This document shows, one piece after another, positions 9,009-17,736 of a stretch of DNA of 64,000 nt. This DNA comes from Nostoc linckia NIES-25. Its GTDB lineage: Bacteria > Cyanobacteriota > Cyanobacteriia > Cyanobacteriales > Nostocaceae. Both the position numbers and the translations under genes were made by a program. The notes under the pieces are model-generated. The model saw nothing but the letters and a program-made list of their open reading frames with translations, did not search any database and was not told where the DNA came from. Within the stretch, counting starts at the first letter, position 1, and the number at the start of each line of letters is the position of its first letter. The stretch covers positions 2,072,471 to 2,136,470 of the forward strand of contig NZ_AP018222.1 of the NCBI RefSeq assembly GCF_002368035.1, given 5' to 3'.

Positions 9009-10409
9009 ATGACTGGCACAAGCAATAATAAGAGTTTGCTAGAAGCAGAAGCTTGGAAATTTCTAGAAAAGTCAATAATTTATTATCAAGGAAAACCCAT
9101 CGGTACGGTAGCCGCTCACGATCCACATTCAGATCTACTCAATTATGACCAGTGTTTTCTTCGGGATTTTGTGCCTTCTGCTTTAGTTTTTCTGATGCAC
9201 GGCAAAGCAGATATTGTCCGCAATTTTTTAATAGAAACACTGAAATTACAAAGTCACGAAAAGCAGATGGACTGCTTTGAACCGGGAGCAGGGTTAATGC
9301 CTGCCAGTTTCAAAGTCCAATCCATAGGAAGTGAGGAATTTTTAGTTGCTGATTTTGGCGAACAAGCAATCGCCCGCGTACCTCCAGTTGATTCTTGTAT
9401 GTGGTGGATTTTGCTCCTACGAGCTTATGAAAAAGCTACAGGCGATTTGGCTTTAGCGCGTCAGCCAGATTTTCAAGCAGGAATCAAGTTAATTTTGGAT
9501 CTTTGTTTGGTACATCGCTTTTCCATGTACCCAACAATGTTAGTTCCCGATGGCGCGTTTATGATCGATCGCCGTCTGGGAGTTTACGAACATCCTTTAG
9601 AAATTCAGGTATTATTTTATGCGTCCTTGAGGGGAGCTAAGGAATTACTTTTACCAGATGGCAATGGTGATTATCTGGGCAAAGTGAATCGGCGATTGGG
9701 AGCTTTAAAATATCATATCCGCAATTATTACTGGCTAGACGTACAGCGATTGCGGGAAATTTATCGTTATAAAGGTAACGAATTTGGAAAAGAAGTTGCG
9801 AATAAATTCAACATTCATTCCGAATCTATTCCTAGTTGGTTGACAGAGTGGTTACCCGAAACTGGAGGATATTTAGCCGGAAATTTGGGGCCGGGACGAA
9901 TGGATTTTCGCTTTTTTGCTTTGGGAAATTTGATGGCAATCTTAGCTTCCTTGGCAAGCGAAAAAGAATCTCAAAACATCATGAATTTATTTGCCGAACG
10001 CTGGGAAAACTTGATTGGCTACATGCCTGTTAAAATCTGCTTTCCAGCTTTGGAAGGTTTAGAGTGGAGAATTGTTACAGGATGTGACACCAAGAACATT
10101 CCTTGGTCTTATCACAACGGTGGTAACTGGCCTGTTTTATTGTGGATATTTACTGCTGCGGCACAGAAAACAGGTAGGATAGAACTTGCCCAAGAAGCGA
10201 TCGCCATTGCCGAAAGTCGTTTATTTGAAGATAAATTCCCGGAATACTACGATGGCAACAATGGTCGTTTAATTGGCAAAGAAGCCAGAATTTATCAAAC
10301 TTGGAGCATTGCTGGGTTATTAGCAGCAAAACAATTCCTAGCAAATCCACATTACTTAGAATTAATTGGTTTTCCAGAAGGTCTTGAAGGCCCTGGTTGT
10401 AGCATTTGA
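9009..10409 (+). CDS. Alkaline/neutral invertase, GH100
   Basis: A 466-residue cytosolic protein with no signal peptide. It matches cyanobacterial and plant neutral invertases along its length, including AWKFLEKSIIYYQGKPIGTVAA, DQCFLRDFVPSAL, FEPGAGLMPASFKV, RVPPVDSCMWWI and SYHNGGNWPVLLW. These enzymes hydrolyse sucrose to glucose and fructose. In filamentous cyanobacteria neutral invertase splits sucrose carried between cells. The length is normal. Whether this is InvA or InvB cannot be decided here. It is followed by gene-free repeats and is probably monocistronic or paired with the upstream SDR. Confidence 0.88.
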   Translation: MTGTSNNKSLLEAEAWKFLEKSIIYYQGKPIGTVAAHDPHSDLLNYDQCFLRDFVPSALVFLMHGKADIVRNFLIETLKLQSHEKQMDCFEPGAGLMPASFKVQSIGSEEFLVADFGEQAIARVPPVDSCMWWILLLRAYEKATGDLALARQPDFQAGIKLILDLCLVHRFSMYPTMLVPDGAFMIDRRLGVYEHPLEIQVLFYASLRGAKELLLPDGNGDYLGKVNRRLGALKYHIRNYYWLDVQRLREIYRYKGNEFGKEVANKFNIHSESIPSWLTEWLPETGGYLAGNLGPGRMDFRFFALGNLMAILASLASEKESQNIMNLFAERWENLIGYMPVKICFPALEGLEWRIVTGCDTKNIPWSYHNGGNWPVLLWIFTAAAQKTGRIELAQEAIAIAESRLFEDKFPEYYDGNNGRLIGKEARIYQTWSIAGLLAAKQFLANPHYLELIGFPEGLEGPGCSI

Positions 10410-11103
10410 CGAAGAAAGGCAGAAGGCAGATGGCAGACGGCAGAAGGGAAGAAAAATGCTTGTTGCGTTCAAGCCCCGACGCCACTTACTGTAGCCTGTG
10501 AAACCCCTCCACCGCAGTGGCTCCCAATACTGCTCGGTTTGTGCATTTTTAACTCGGAATTGGATTTTGGGAAAAGGTTAAAGGTTTTTTCTTTCCCCTT
10601 TCCCCCGCCCCTTATCCCCAGAGGTGGCCCCACCTTCCCCTTTTCCCCAAAACCCGACAAGTATTGCAGTGGCTCCCCCTTGTGGGGGATTAACATTTTT
10701 TGGGGGAAGGTTCAAGCCCCACCCGCAAGTGGAGTGGCTTTCTCCTCCTTCTACCTCCTGCCTTCTACCTCCTGCCTCCTGCCTTCTGCCTTCATTTGAC
10801 ACTCTCCGCGCTAAAGTGCTGCGTCGGCTTTTGCCGCTTTAAACTTCCCTAAAAGAGATGCTGTTGCTAGCTTGCTTCCTGGAGGGTACGGCAAACACGT
10901 ACACAATCCGCTCCGGAAAATAAAGATATTCCTAAAAGCTGTAATATTTTGGCAAGTATTTACTATGGGCTGCCATCTGATAGCTAAACCTAAATGCATA
11001 ATTAGGTAAGAGGTGGCAACCTCCTGCGTTGGAGAAGTGTCTCATCTTAAAGTAGTTGACGCCATAATCGAGAGCGTCAAACCAATAATAATGTGATGTT
11101 TTG
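10410..11103. repeat. Gene-free low-complexity and repeat region
   Basis: Contains purine-rich GAAGGCAGAAGGCAG repeats, a long G/A versus C/T inverted tract (about 10570-10650) and CTTCTACCTCCTGCC tandem repeats (about 10745-10795). Apparent overlapping reading frames on both strands run through these repeats and look non-coding. Nothing else is recognised up to 11103. Confidence 0.6.
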
Positions 11104-12258
11104 ATGACCAGCATGAAATTCCAACTTTACTTAGGCTCTTTACTTTCCCAGATAAAAATACGTCATTGGTGGATAAGCGTTTTCTTATGGATAGCTTTGG
11201 TTGCCCCAGCTCAAGCGGCTGTAATCTTGCGCGTAGCAATTGAGAGGGGGGTTAATCAGGTAAAAGTCGGCAGTTCCACAACTGGAATCGTTAAGGATAG
11301 TACTGGCCGGACTTTGGGACAATTGCCGGCCATGAGTGCGTTTTATGCTCAAGCGGTTCCTGGCGGGGTGGCTTTAGATAAATGGCAGTCTGGTTTATTT
11401 TGGATTGAGCCGACAGGTAAAGGATTTGTTTACATTGGCGATCGCTGGTATCGGGGGAGAACTTTGGTTGTCCCCACAGAAAAAGGCTTAACTGCTGTGA
11501 ACTGGGTTGATGACCAAGAGTATCTTTACAGCGTCCTCGGTGGTGAAATGGATGCTAGTTGGCCTCAAGAAGCTTTGAAAGCCCAGGCGATCGCAGCCCG
11601 CACTTATGCCCTTTACGAACGAGAAAAACAACGGAATAATCCCGTTTACGATTTAGGCAACACCCCCGATCGCTGGCAAATTTACAAAGGTGTAATTAGC
11701 GAATCTCCTGCGACTTACAAAGCAGTCGATGAAACAGCAGGGCAAGTACTAACCTATAAAAACAAGATTATTCTCTCAGTTTTCCATGCTTGTTCTGGCG
11801 GACATACCGAAAATGTAGAAGATGTTTGGGGTAATAACTTACCTTACCTACGTGCTGTTCAAGACTACGACCAAAATATCAGCGAGTGTAATTGGGTCAA
11901 AAGCTTCTCGCCGAGTGAAATTAGCTCTAAATTTCCTGAGGTAGGCACTGTAACGGCGATCGTCCCAGAAACATTTTCGCCTTTTAGGAGTGTCAAAGTC
12001 TTAAAAATTGTCGGCAACAAGGGCACGAAAGTGTTACAGGGCGAAGAAGTACGGACAGCACTCAAACTCAAAAGTACCCGGTTTAGCGTCTCCAAAGGAG
12101 CAGATGGTAGTTTTGTCCTTCAAGGACTTGGCTTCGGTCACGCTTTAGGCATGAGTCAATGGGGAGCATACAATTTGGCTCGTCAAGGAGTGAACCACCT
12201 GCAAATTTTGGGCCACTATTACAAAGGTGTAGCTCTAACACCAATCCAGGCTAAGTAA
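11104..12258 (+). CDS. SpoIID/LytB domain protein (peptidoglycan glycan-strand processing)
   Basis: A 384-residue exported protein with a signal peptide or N-terminal anchor (WISVFLWIALVAPAQAAV). The SpoIID/LytB region follows, with GLTAVNWVDDQEYLYSVLGGEMDASWPQEALKAQAIAARTYAL and the later SACSGGHTENV-like segment (FHACSGGHTENVEDVWG), ending in GLGFGHALGMSQWGAYNLARQG. SpoIID of sporulating bacteria is a lytic transglycosylase; cyanobacterial members probably act on septal or cell-wall peptidoglycan. Glu in GGEMDASWP is the expected catalytic acid. ATG at 11104 or 11113 are both possible starts. Confidence 0.82.
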   Translation: MTSMKFQLYLGSLLSQIKIRHWWISVFLWIALVAPAQAAVILRVAIERGVNQVKVGSSTTGIVKDSTGRTLGQLPAMSAFYAQAVPGGVALDKWQSGLFWIEPTGKGFVYIGDRWYRGRTLVVPTEKGLTAVNWVDDQEYLYSVLGGEMDASWPQEALKAQAIAARTYALYEREKQRNNPVYDLGNTPDRWQIYKGVISESPATYKAVDETAGQVLTYKNKIILSVFHACSGGHTENVEDVWGNNLPYLRAVQDYDQNISECNWVKSFSPSEISSKFPEVGTVTAIVPETFSPFRSVKVLKIVGNKGTKVLQGEEVRTALKLKSTRFSVSKGADGSFVLQGLGFGHALGMSQWGAYNLARQGVNHLQILGHYYKGVALTPIQAK

Positions 12259-12830
12259 GCCCACCGTTGTACTGAACCATTAGACTTATTGCAGAAGTCG
12301 AGAAAAGGGGAAGGGGGAAAGGTTTGTTATTTTCCCTTTCCCCTTTAACCTTTTCCCACAAGAGTGCAAAAAGCAATTGATTGCAAGAAGTCTATTCTCT
12401 AGGGTTGCACGGCTAGATGTGTGACCCTACGAGATGTTCCCTGTTCCCTTTTAAATAAGTGTATTAAATACCAAAAGCCCAGTTTTAATAACCGGGCTTT
12501 TGAAATAATGGGGCTATATTCCCCGTAGGTTAGTTATAGAAGTTCAGTATAATTATCGATGCTCTGATATGTAATACCAGTCTAGTATTGTTGGTTCCGG
12601 AAAATTAGCAAAAAATTTTTAGAGTAATTTTGATCTCCAACCCGATGAGCAAAATACAGCAGGCAACTAACAGTTTGCAGGAGACGCAGGGTTACAAAAA
12701 AGAGTATTTGAGAATTTCACCGAAACAGTGCTCGGTAAAAAGTAAAATAAAACAGGTTTGAGAGCAGCTACATCTTTTAAGCCTGTTCCCCGTTCCCTGT
12801 TATAAAAATATTTATTTTTGGCTTTTGCTG
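12259..12830. other. Gene-free stretch with terminator
   Basis: Holds a purine/pyrimidine hairpin around 12300-12360, a stem-loop at 12473-12501 and AT-rich DNA. No reading frame with gene-like features is visible before the small frame at 12831. Confidence 0.5.
12473..12501 (+). terminator. Stem-loop, probable terminator
   Basis: AAAAGCCC and GGGCTTTT pair perfectly around a 13-nt loop. A T-rich end is provided on both strands, so it could serve either direction; it lies 215 bp after the SpoIID-like gene. Confidence 0.55.
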
Positions 12831-12935
12831 ATGAAGGAGATATCCGATAGCTGGCAAGAATGGTTAACTGTACTAGCCTATCTAGGTTTTACGGTGTTGA
12901 TTATCTGGCGAGTGTTTAGCGCCCAGAAGAATTAA
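12831..12935 (+). CDS. Small single-span membrane peptide (34 residues)
   Basis: An open frame from ATG 12831 to TAA 12935. It encodes a charged N-terminus (MKEISDSWQEW), one hydrophobic span (LTVLAYLGFTVLIIW) and a basic tail (RVFSAQKN). The layout resembles the small one-helix subunits of cyanobacterial photosynthetic and NDH-1 complexes, but I cannot match it to a named subunit. Its end overlaps the end of the convergent gene 12916-13224 by 20 bp. Codon use looks gene-like; expression evidence is lacking. Confidence 0.4.
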   Translation: MKEISDSWQEWLTVLAYLGFTVLIIWRVFSAQKN

Positions 12936-13224
12936 AAAAGCTGCATATCATTTCACCAGCGCTTTTTTGCTCAAAAGGCAAAACACTTCCATTTTGTTGA
13001 ATCTTAACTCGTTGGCGGCAATTGTAGACCTGAATGGGTGTTTTTACTCCATCTACACTTACAGACGCCCTGTATTCCCAATAGTTTTTGGCACTGCGAT
13101 TAATACTGAGAATACAAATCTGATGGCCATTATAATTACGGCACACAGATGCAAAAGCCGGAAATGCCATTAAAAACGAAAGTATTAATAGGAACACAAA
13201 AATAATATACTTTATCCTGTTCAT
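12916..13224 (-). CDS. Secreted hypothetical protein with conserved cysteines
   Basis: A 102-residue protein with a clear signal peptide (MNRIKYIIFVFLLILSFLMA, cleavage probably after AFASVC region). The mature part is about 80 residues with four Cys (CRNYNGHQIC, YNCRQ, MICSFF), which may form two disulfides in the periplasm. Family not recognised. ATG at 13224 is preferred to the adjacent upstream TTG. It converges with the small membrane frame at 12831 and is divergent from the MlaE permease gene. Confidence 0.6.
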   Translation of the reverse strand: MNRIKYIIFVFLLILSFLMAFPAFASVCRNYNGHQICILSINRSAKNYWEYRASVSVDGVKTPIQVYNCRQRVKIQQNGSVLPFEQKSAGEMICSFFNSSGR

Positions 13225-13280
13225 CAACGATTATTAACATTACATTATGGGAAATATCATTAAATTTCAAACTTTTTCAA

Positions 13281-14054
13281 TTGCAACCAAAAAGAAATTT
13301 TGAACAATATTGGATTGTACGCTCTTTTGCAGCAATACTGCTCTTTGGTCAAGTCTGGCTGCATTTACTCCAGGGAAAAACCTACTACCGCAAGATTATG
13401 CAACATATGGTGACTGCTGGGCCGGATTCTATTTCGCCAGTTTTGCTTGTAGGCGGTTTTGCAGGAATGATTTTTACTATTCAGACAGCGAGAGAATTAG
13501 TGCGATTTGGTGCGGTTGATGCTGTGGGAGGTGCTTTTGCATTGGCTTTTTGCAGAGAATTGGCTCCAATTTTGACCGCTAGTATTATAGCGGGACAAGT
13601 AGGTTCTGCTTTTGCAGCCGAAATAGGTACGATGCGAGTCACAGAGCAAATTGATGCACTTTATATGCTCAAAACCGATCCCATTGATTATTTAGTACTT
13701 CCTAGAGTAATTGCTTGTTGTTTGATGGTGCCTTTGATGACAGTTTTTGCTTTAGTTATGGGTATCATCGGCGGAGTTTTTACTGCATGGCAGTTTTACG
13801 AAGTTGTTCCAGAAATTTTTTTAGAATCAGTCAGAGATTTTTTAGAACCCTCAGATTTGTTCATTATTTTACTCAAAGGGTTTATTTTCGGGGTACTAGT
13901 TGCTGTTATTGGCTGTAGCTGGGGATTAACTACTAAGGGAGGAGCAAAAGAAGTAGGAGAATCAGCAACAAAAGCAGTTGTTACTAGTTGGGTGTCAATT
14001 TTTATCATGGATTTTTTTGTGTCTGTGCTACTGTTTGAACGCATTGATTTTTGA
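13281..14054 (+). CDS. mlaE: MlaE-family ABC permease (lipid transport)
   Basis: A 257-residue membrane protein with the MlaE/TGD1 signature: GGFAGMIFTIQTARELVRFGA, AFCRELAPILTASIIAGQVGSAFAAEIGTMRVTEQIDAL, DPIDYLVLPRVIACCLMVPLM and the C-terminal STATKAVV-like GESATKAVVTSWVSIF. About five hydrophobic segments. The family forms the membrane core of Mla/TGD transporters moving phospholipids between membranes, with an MCE protein and an ATPase encoded elsewhere. The start is TTG at 13281, as no ATG gives a full N-terminus. A strong terminator follows. Confidence 0.88.
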   Translation: MQPKRNFEQYWIVRSFAAILLFGQVWLHLLQGKTYYRKIMQHMVTAGPDSISPVLLVGGFAGMIFTIQTARELVRFGAVDAVGGAFALAFCRELAPILTASIIAGQVGSAFAAEIGTMRVTEQIDALYMLKTDPIDYLVLPRVIACCLMVPLMTVFALVMGIIGGVFTAWQFYEVVPEIFLESVRDFLEPSDLFIILLKGFIFGVLVAVIGCSWGLTTKGGAKEVGESATKAVVTSWVSIFIMDFFVSVLLFERIDF

Positions 14055-14059
14055 ACAAT

Positions 14060-14094
14060 AAAATTCCCAACTTTTATCAGAAGTTGGGAATTTT
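14060..14094 (+). terminator. Rho-independent-type terminator after mlaE
   Basis: A perfect 14-bp inverted repeat (AAAATTCCCAACTT / AAGTTGGGAATTTT) around a 7-nt loop, ending in a T-run, six bases after the stop codon. Confidence 0.8.
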
Positions 14095-14451
14095 ACAGGA
14101 TATTTCAAAGAAAGTGAAATATAGGAGTCCGATTTGATTTCTGAAAAAACCTCAGTATCTGTAGGGTGTGTTATGGCGTAGCCTAACGCACCTAAATCAT
14201 TAACCGGTGCGTTAGCCTTTGGCGTAACTACGTATATTTCAAAAATTAAATATGAGTCCTATATACAATAGACTTCTTACATAAGTTGGGAAAAGGGGAA
14301 AGGGGAAGGGGAAAAGGTTCTGTATTGTCCCTTTCCCCTTTAACCTTTACCCTTTTCCCCAAGAGTGCAAAAAGCGCTTTTGCAAGAGGTCTAATCTAAA
14401 TCTCAATCCTTAGTGTAAAGGCTGTTTTAAAGAATGATGAGACTCTCTATT
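14095..14451. repeat. Intergenic palindromic and polypurine repeats
   Basis: No gene. A GCGTTA-type palindrome lies at about 14160-14225, similar to the one near 2040-2095, followed by a GGGGAAAGG / CCTTTCCCC hairpin at about 14290-14360. Confidence 0.55.
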
Positions 14452-14901
14452 TCATAATTTTAGTAAAATTTCAGAATTTACTAACTTGTAGATGAGGATA
14501 CCCAAGACCAAACCTGTCAATGAAGCGATAGACGCACTCCAAAAAGCTAGTTTCCTCTTGATATCGGCTACTTGAAAGTCTATCCTGACTAATATAGTTG
14601 CCGAAATAATCAGTAAGGTATCAAGAAAGATCCTAAACCAAGCAAGCATAATAAAGAACAAGAAAGCTGCTAACACGGCAACGCCAAAAGCTCTGACATT
14701 TGATTCAAAGACAAGAGTGTAGTAATATGTCACTTTTGGCCAAGGAGTTGTCACAGTTAGTATTAACAGCAAGATACCAACTACGATCGCCGACCACACA
14801 AGCATAGGAGGATGTGTTTCAGATACTACCCAGCCCAAAGTACTGTAGCTAAGCAGCACTACCGCTAGGGACACCCAAGGAACTCTTTTCAAAATTGACA
14901 T
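14452..14901 (-). CDS. Four-span membrane protein of unknown function
   Basis: A 149-residue protein with about four hydrophobic segments (WVSLAVVLLSYSTLGWVV, MLVWSAIVVGILLLILTV, AFGVAVLAAFLFFIMLAWF with FLDTLLIISATILV, and FWSASIASLTGLVLGILIY). There are no catalytic motifs. It is probably an integral protein of the plasma or thylakoid membrane. I do not recognise a specific family. It is divergent from cruF with a 377-bp gap. Confidence 0.6.
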   Translation of the reverse strand: MSILKRVPWVSLAVVLLSYSTLGWVVSETHPPMLVWSAIVVGILLLILTVTTPWPKVTYYYTLVFESNVRAFGVAVLAAFLFFIMLAWFRIFLDTLLIISATILVRIDFQVADIKRKLAFWSASIASLTGLVLGILIYKLVNSEILLKL

Positions 14902-15278
14902 GGGTTGATATTGCCAGTACAGGGCTAAAGCGTTATTTCATCGCTAAGTCGTCGAGTCACTAGTGGTCTGCCAACCCAAAAATGCGCTTGTGAGGGCTGG
15001 GGAAAGGGGAAGGTGGGGTCCCCTCTGGGGATAAGGGGCGGGGGTAAAGGGTAAGGGATTTAAAACCTTTCCCCTTTCCCCTTTCCCCTTTACCCCGCCA
15101 AGTGAACTTGGCGAACTACTAAAGACTTAGTTTCACTTATAGCCTGCCATGCTTTTGCCAAGCAAGGCAAACAAGTTTGTGGAGAATTACAGCACAAAGT
15201 AGTTAAATATATTGATAAAGATTTGTAAACTATTAGCAGCCGAGTAGCCGCGTGTCACATCTTAGTTAAGGAATAATT
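14902..15278. repeat. Intergenic region with polypurine/polypyrimidine hairpin
   Basis: A GGGGAAAGG-rich arm and a CCTTTCCCC-rich arm (about 14998-15090) form a large inverted repeat of the dispersed family. No gene; promoter elements for cruF are not obvious. Confidence 0.5.
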
Positions 15279-16187
15279 ATGAGACAACTTGTTATTGCTG
15301 AGCGCGTATGCCTTATTGCTCATATCTTGTCAAAGGCTTTTGGACTAGCAGGGATGCTACTGGTCTTACCTCATCCCGAAATAATTTTAAACTTATCCCA
15401 GGTTGGAGAAAGCGCCATAGGATTAAGTATGGCTAGCGGCGGTGTAGTTGATATCATTTTCGGGACAGTGGCAGTTTCTATTTATGCCTACCGGACGCTG
15501 GGATTAGGAACTTGGCTGGCATTTATGCTCCCGGCTATGTTTGTCTCTTTGGGAAGTGAATTGCTGGGAACCAGCACAGGTTTTCCATTTGGCGATTATG
15601 GTTATTTGAGTGGCTTAGGTTACAAAATTGGTGGGTTAGTTCCTTTCACAATTCCTTTGTCTTGGTTTTATGTTGGGTTGTCGTCTTACTTAATTGCCAG
15701 ATGTGGTTTGCAGGTAGCCCAAAAACCGAGTTTGGGACGCCATATTGCTGCTATAGCCGTTGGTGCCTTGCTGTTCACTTGCTGGGACTTTGCCCTTGAG
15801 CCGGCAATGAGTCAATCTTCTCTACCGTTTTGGTATTGGGAACAACCAGGAGATTTCTTTGGAACACCTTACCAGAACTATGCAGGTTGGTTTGGCACTA
15901 GTGCAGTGTTTATGAGTATCGCGGCTTTATTGTGGGGAAAAACTTCGATAAAATTACAGCGATCGCAACTTAATCTTCCTTTAGCAATTTATTTAAGTAA
16001 CTTTGCCTTCGCCGCCGGACTCAGCCTAGCAGGTGGGTTCTTCATCCCTGTGTTACTCGGCTCAGTGCTAGGCGTAGTTCCCGCCGTGGCGCTGTGGTTG
16101 AGAAGTTCAACCATACCCGCTCAAATTGCTATTGAACCAATAACTCAAGAAGCCTCAGCAGCAAGCGTTAAAGTTGTTTTGAAATAA
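15279..16187 (+). CDS. cruF: CruF, carotenoid 1',2'-hydratase
   Basis: A 302-residue integral membrane protein with about seven hydrophobic segments. It matches CruF along its length, notably LGSELLGTSTGFPFGDYGY, PLSWFYVGLSSYLIAR, LFTCWDFALEPAMS and FWYWEQPGDFFGTPYQNYAGWFGTS. CruF adds water across the 1',2' double bond of gamma-carotene-type carotenoids in the path to myxol glycosides. The next gene is cruG, the glycosyltransferase that completes myxoxanthophyll, giving strong context. ATG at 15279 follows an AAGGAATA Shine-Dalgarno-like stretch. Confidence 0.88.
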   Translation: MRQLVIAERVCLIAHILSKAFGLAGMLLVLPHPEIILNLSQVGESAIGLSMASGGVVDIIFGTVAVSIYAYRTLGLGTWLAFMLPAMFVSLGSELLGTSTGFPFGDYGYLSGLGYKIGGLVPFTIPLSWFYVGLSSYLIARCGLQVAQKPSLGRHIAAIAVGALLFTCWDFALEPAMSQSSLPFWYWEQPGDFFGTPYQNYAGWFGTSAVFMSIAALLWGKTSIKLQRSQLNLPLAIYLSNFAFAAGLSLAGGFFIPVLLGSVLGVVPAVALWLRSSTIPAQIAIEPITQEASAASVKVVLK

Positions 16188-16335
16188 CCAGATAGATGGG
16201 GAGGCAGGGGAAAAGGTTAAAGGGAAAAGGTTAAAGGGAAAAGGAAATAAATTTAATCTTTCCCCTTTTCCCCTTACCCCTTTCCCTTTCCCCATCCCTC
16301 ATGCCCCATACCCCATGCCCAATGACTAATAACTA

Positions 16336-17583
16336 ATGACTAATGACAATACCTTGATAGAAAGTGCCATTTCCCTGTTATTGCTAGCTATCCAATTACC
16401 AGCAACGGCGATTCTACTTTCGCGTCTGCTAAAGGGGCCAAGACGCCATCCGCCAATAAAACCGCAACAGCCGACACCAGAACTGTTGGGTAGAGTGAGC
16501 GTTGTTGTTCCTACGCTGAATGAGGCGCTTCGTATTAGCCCTCTTTTGGCTGGTTTGAGTCGGCAAAGCTACGAAGTCCGGGAAATTGTTGTTGTAGACA
16601 GCAATTCCAGTGATGGTACTCCCGATTTGGTAAAGGCGATGCAGCAAAAAGATCCGCGCTTTCGCTTGATGACAGATGACCCTTTACCCCCTGGTTGGGT
16701 GGGGCGTCCTTGGGCGTTGCATAATGGTTTTCTACATAGCTCAGAAGCTAGTGAGTGGTTTTTGGGGCTAGATGCTGATATTCAACCGCATTCTGGTTTG
16801 GTTGCTGGCTTGATGAAAACAGCCGAAACAGAAGGTTATGATTTAGTTTCCCTTTCACCCCAATTCATCCTCAAATATCCAGGGGAATGCTGGCTACAAC
16901 CGGCTTTGTTGATGACTTTGCTTTACCGATTTGACCCAGCTGGGATAAATACGCAGCAGCCGGAACGGGTAATGGCAAATGGACAGTGTTTTTTGTGTCG
17001 TCGTTCCGTTTTAGCGACTGTAGGCGGCTACAGCAGCGCCAGTAGTTCTTTTTGTGATGATGTCACCTTGGCACGAAATATTGCTGTTCGAGGTTATAAA
17101 GTCGGCTTTTTAGATGGGGCAAAAGTACTAAAAGTACGGATGTATGAAGGGGCGATGGAGACGTGGAAGGAATGGGGGCGGAGTCTTGACCTGAAAGATG
17201 CAACTTCTCGTTCTCAGCTGTGGGGAGATTTGTGGCTACTGTTTGCAGTCCAAGGTTTACCACTTTTAATAATCTTGACCTACTTGTTGATTTCTCTTTT
17301 AGTCTCGCACCCTCTACAGACGCGATTAATCGCGTCTCTACCTGGATTAATCGCGTCTCTACCCACCCCCTCACTTCTTTTATTGGGTCTGAATTTATTC
17401 CTGCTAGCGATCCGCTTTGGTATGCTACTAGCGATCGCACCTTCCTACGATCGCCAAACTGCCAAAGGCAGTTGGTTATTCTGGCTTTCACCTTTCGCCG
17501 ATCCCCTAGCGGTGCTCCGAATCTTCTTATCTGCATTCCGCACCCCACGCGAATGGCGGGGAAGAAAATATAGTGATGGGTAG
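16336..17583 (+). CDS. cruG: CruG, carotenoid 2'-O-glycosyltransferase
   Basis: A 415-residue family 2 glycosyltransferase with a first membrane span and C-terminal spans. GT2 hallmarks are VSVVVPTLNEALRI, VDSNSSDGTPDLV, GLDADIQP and the acceptor-site-like FCDDVTLARN; TWKEWGRSLDLKD precedes the final spans. CruG glycosylates the 2'-hydroxyl of myxol. It follows cruF by 148 bp. Around residues 327-342 (DNA 17318-17365) the coding sequence contains two copies of a dispersed intergenic repeat (GATTAATCGCGTCTCTACC) read through in frame as LIASLPGLIASLP, in a loop between membrane spans. Confidence 0.85.
   Translation: MTNDNTLIESAISLLLLAIQLPATAILLSRLLKGPRRHPPIKPQQPTPELLGRVSVVVPTLNEALRISPLLAGLSRQSYEVREIVVVDSNSSDGTPDLVKAMQQKDPRFRLMTDDPLPPGWVGRPWALHNGFLHSSEASEWFLGLDADIQPHSGLVAGLMKTAETEGYDLVSLSPQFILKYPGECWLQPALLMTLLYRFDPAGINTQQPERVMANGQCFLCRRSVLATVGGYSSASSSFCDDVTLARNIAVRGYKVGFLDGAKVLKVRMYEGAMETWKEWGRSLDLKDATSRSQLWGDLWLLFAVQGLPLLIILTYLLISLLVSHPLQTRLIASLPGLIASLPTPSLLLLGLNLFLLAIRFGMLLAIAPSYDRQTAKGSWLFWLSPFADPLAVLRIFLSAFRTPREWRGRKYSDG
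17318..17365 (+). repeat. Palindromic intergenic repeat embedded in cruG
   Basis: Two tandem GATTAATCGCGTCTCTACC units preceded by AGACGC, which pair as a palindrome. The same GAGACGC/GCGTCTC type appears at 48363-48390. It is translated in frame here. Confidence 0.65.
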
Positions 17584-17736
17584 GGCATGGGGCGTGGGGA
17601 AAGGGAAAGGGGAAAGGGAAAGGGGAAAGGGAAAGGGGAAAAGGGGAAAGGGGAAAGGGAAAAGGCGAAAGATTAAATTTATTCCTTTTCCCTTTAACCT
17701 TTAACCTTTTCCCCTCCCTCCCCTGCCCCTGCCTCC
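17584..17736. repeat. Polypurine then polypyrimidine inverted repeat
   Basis: Tandem GGGGAAAGGGAAA units followed by TTAAATTTATTCC and CCTTTTCCC-rich DNA. The two arms could form a long hairpin between the convergent cruG and rnhA genes. Related units occur near 16205-16300, 27930-28030, 28895-28950, 31090-31260 and 39590-39660. Confidence 0.65.

Noticed and set aside
10539..10842. Several overlapping reading frames on both strands
   Set aside because: They consist of Pro/Ser or Gly/Lys-rich translations of low-complexity repeats.
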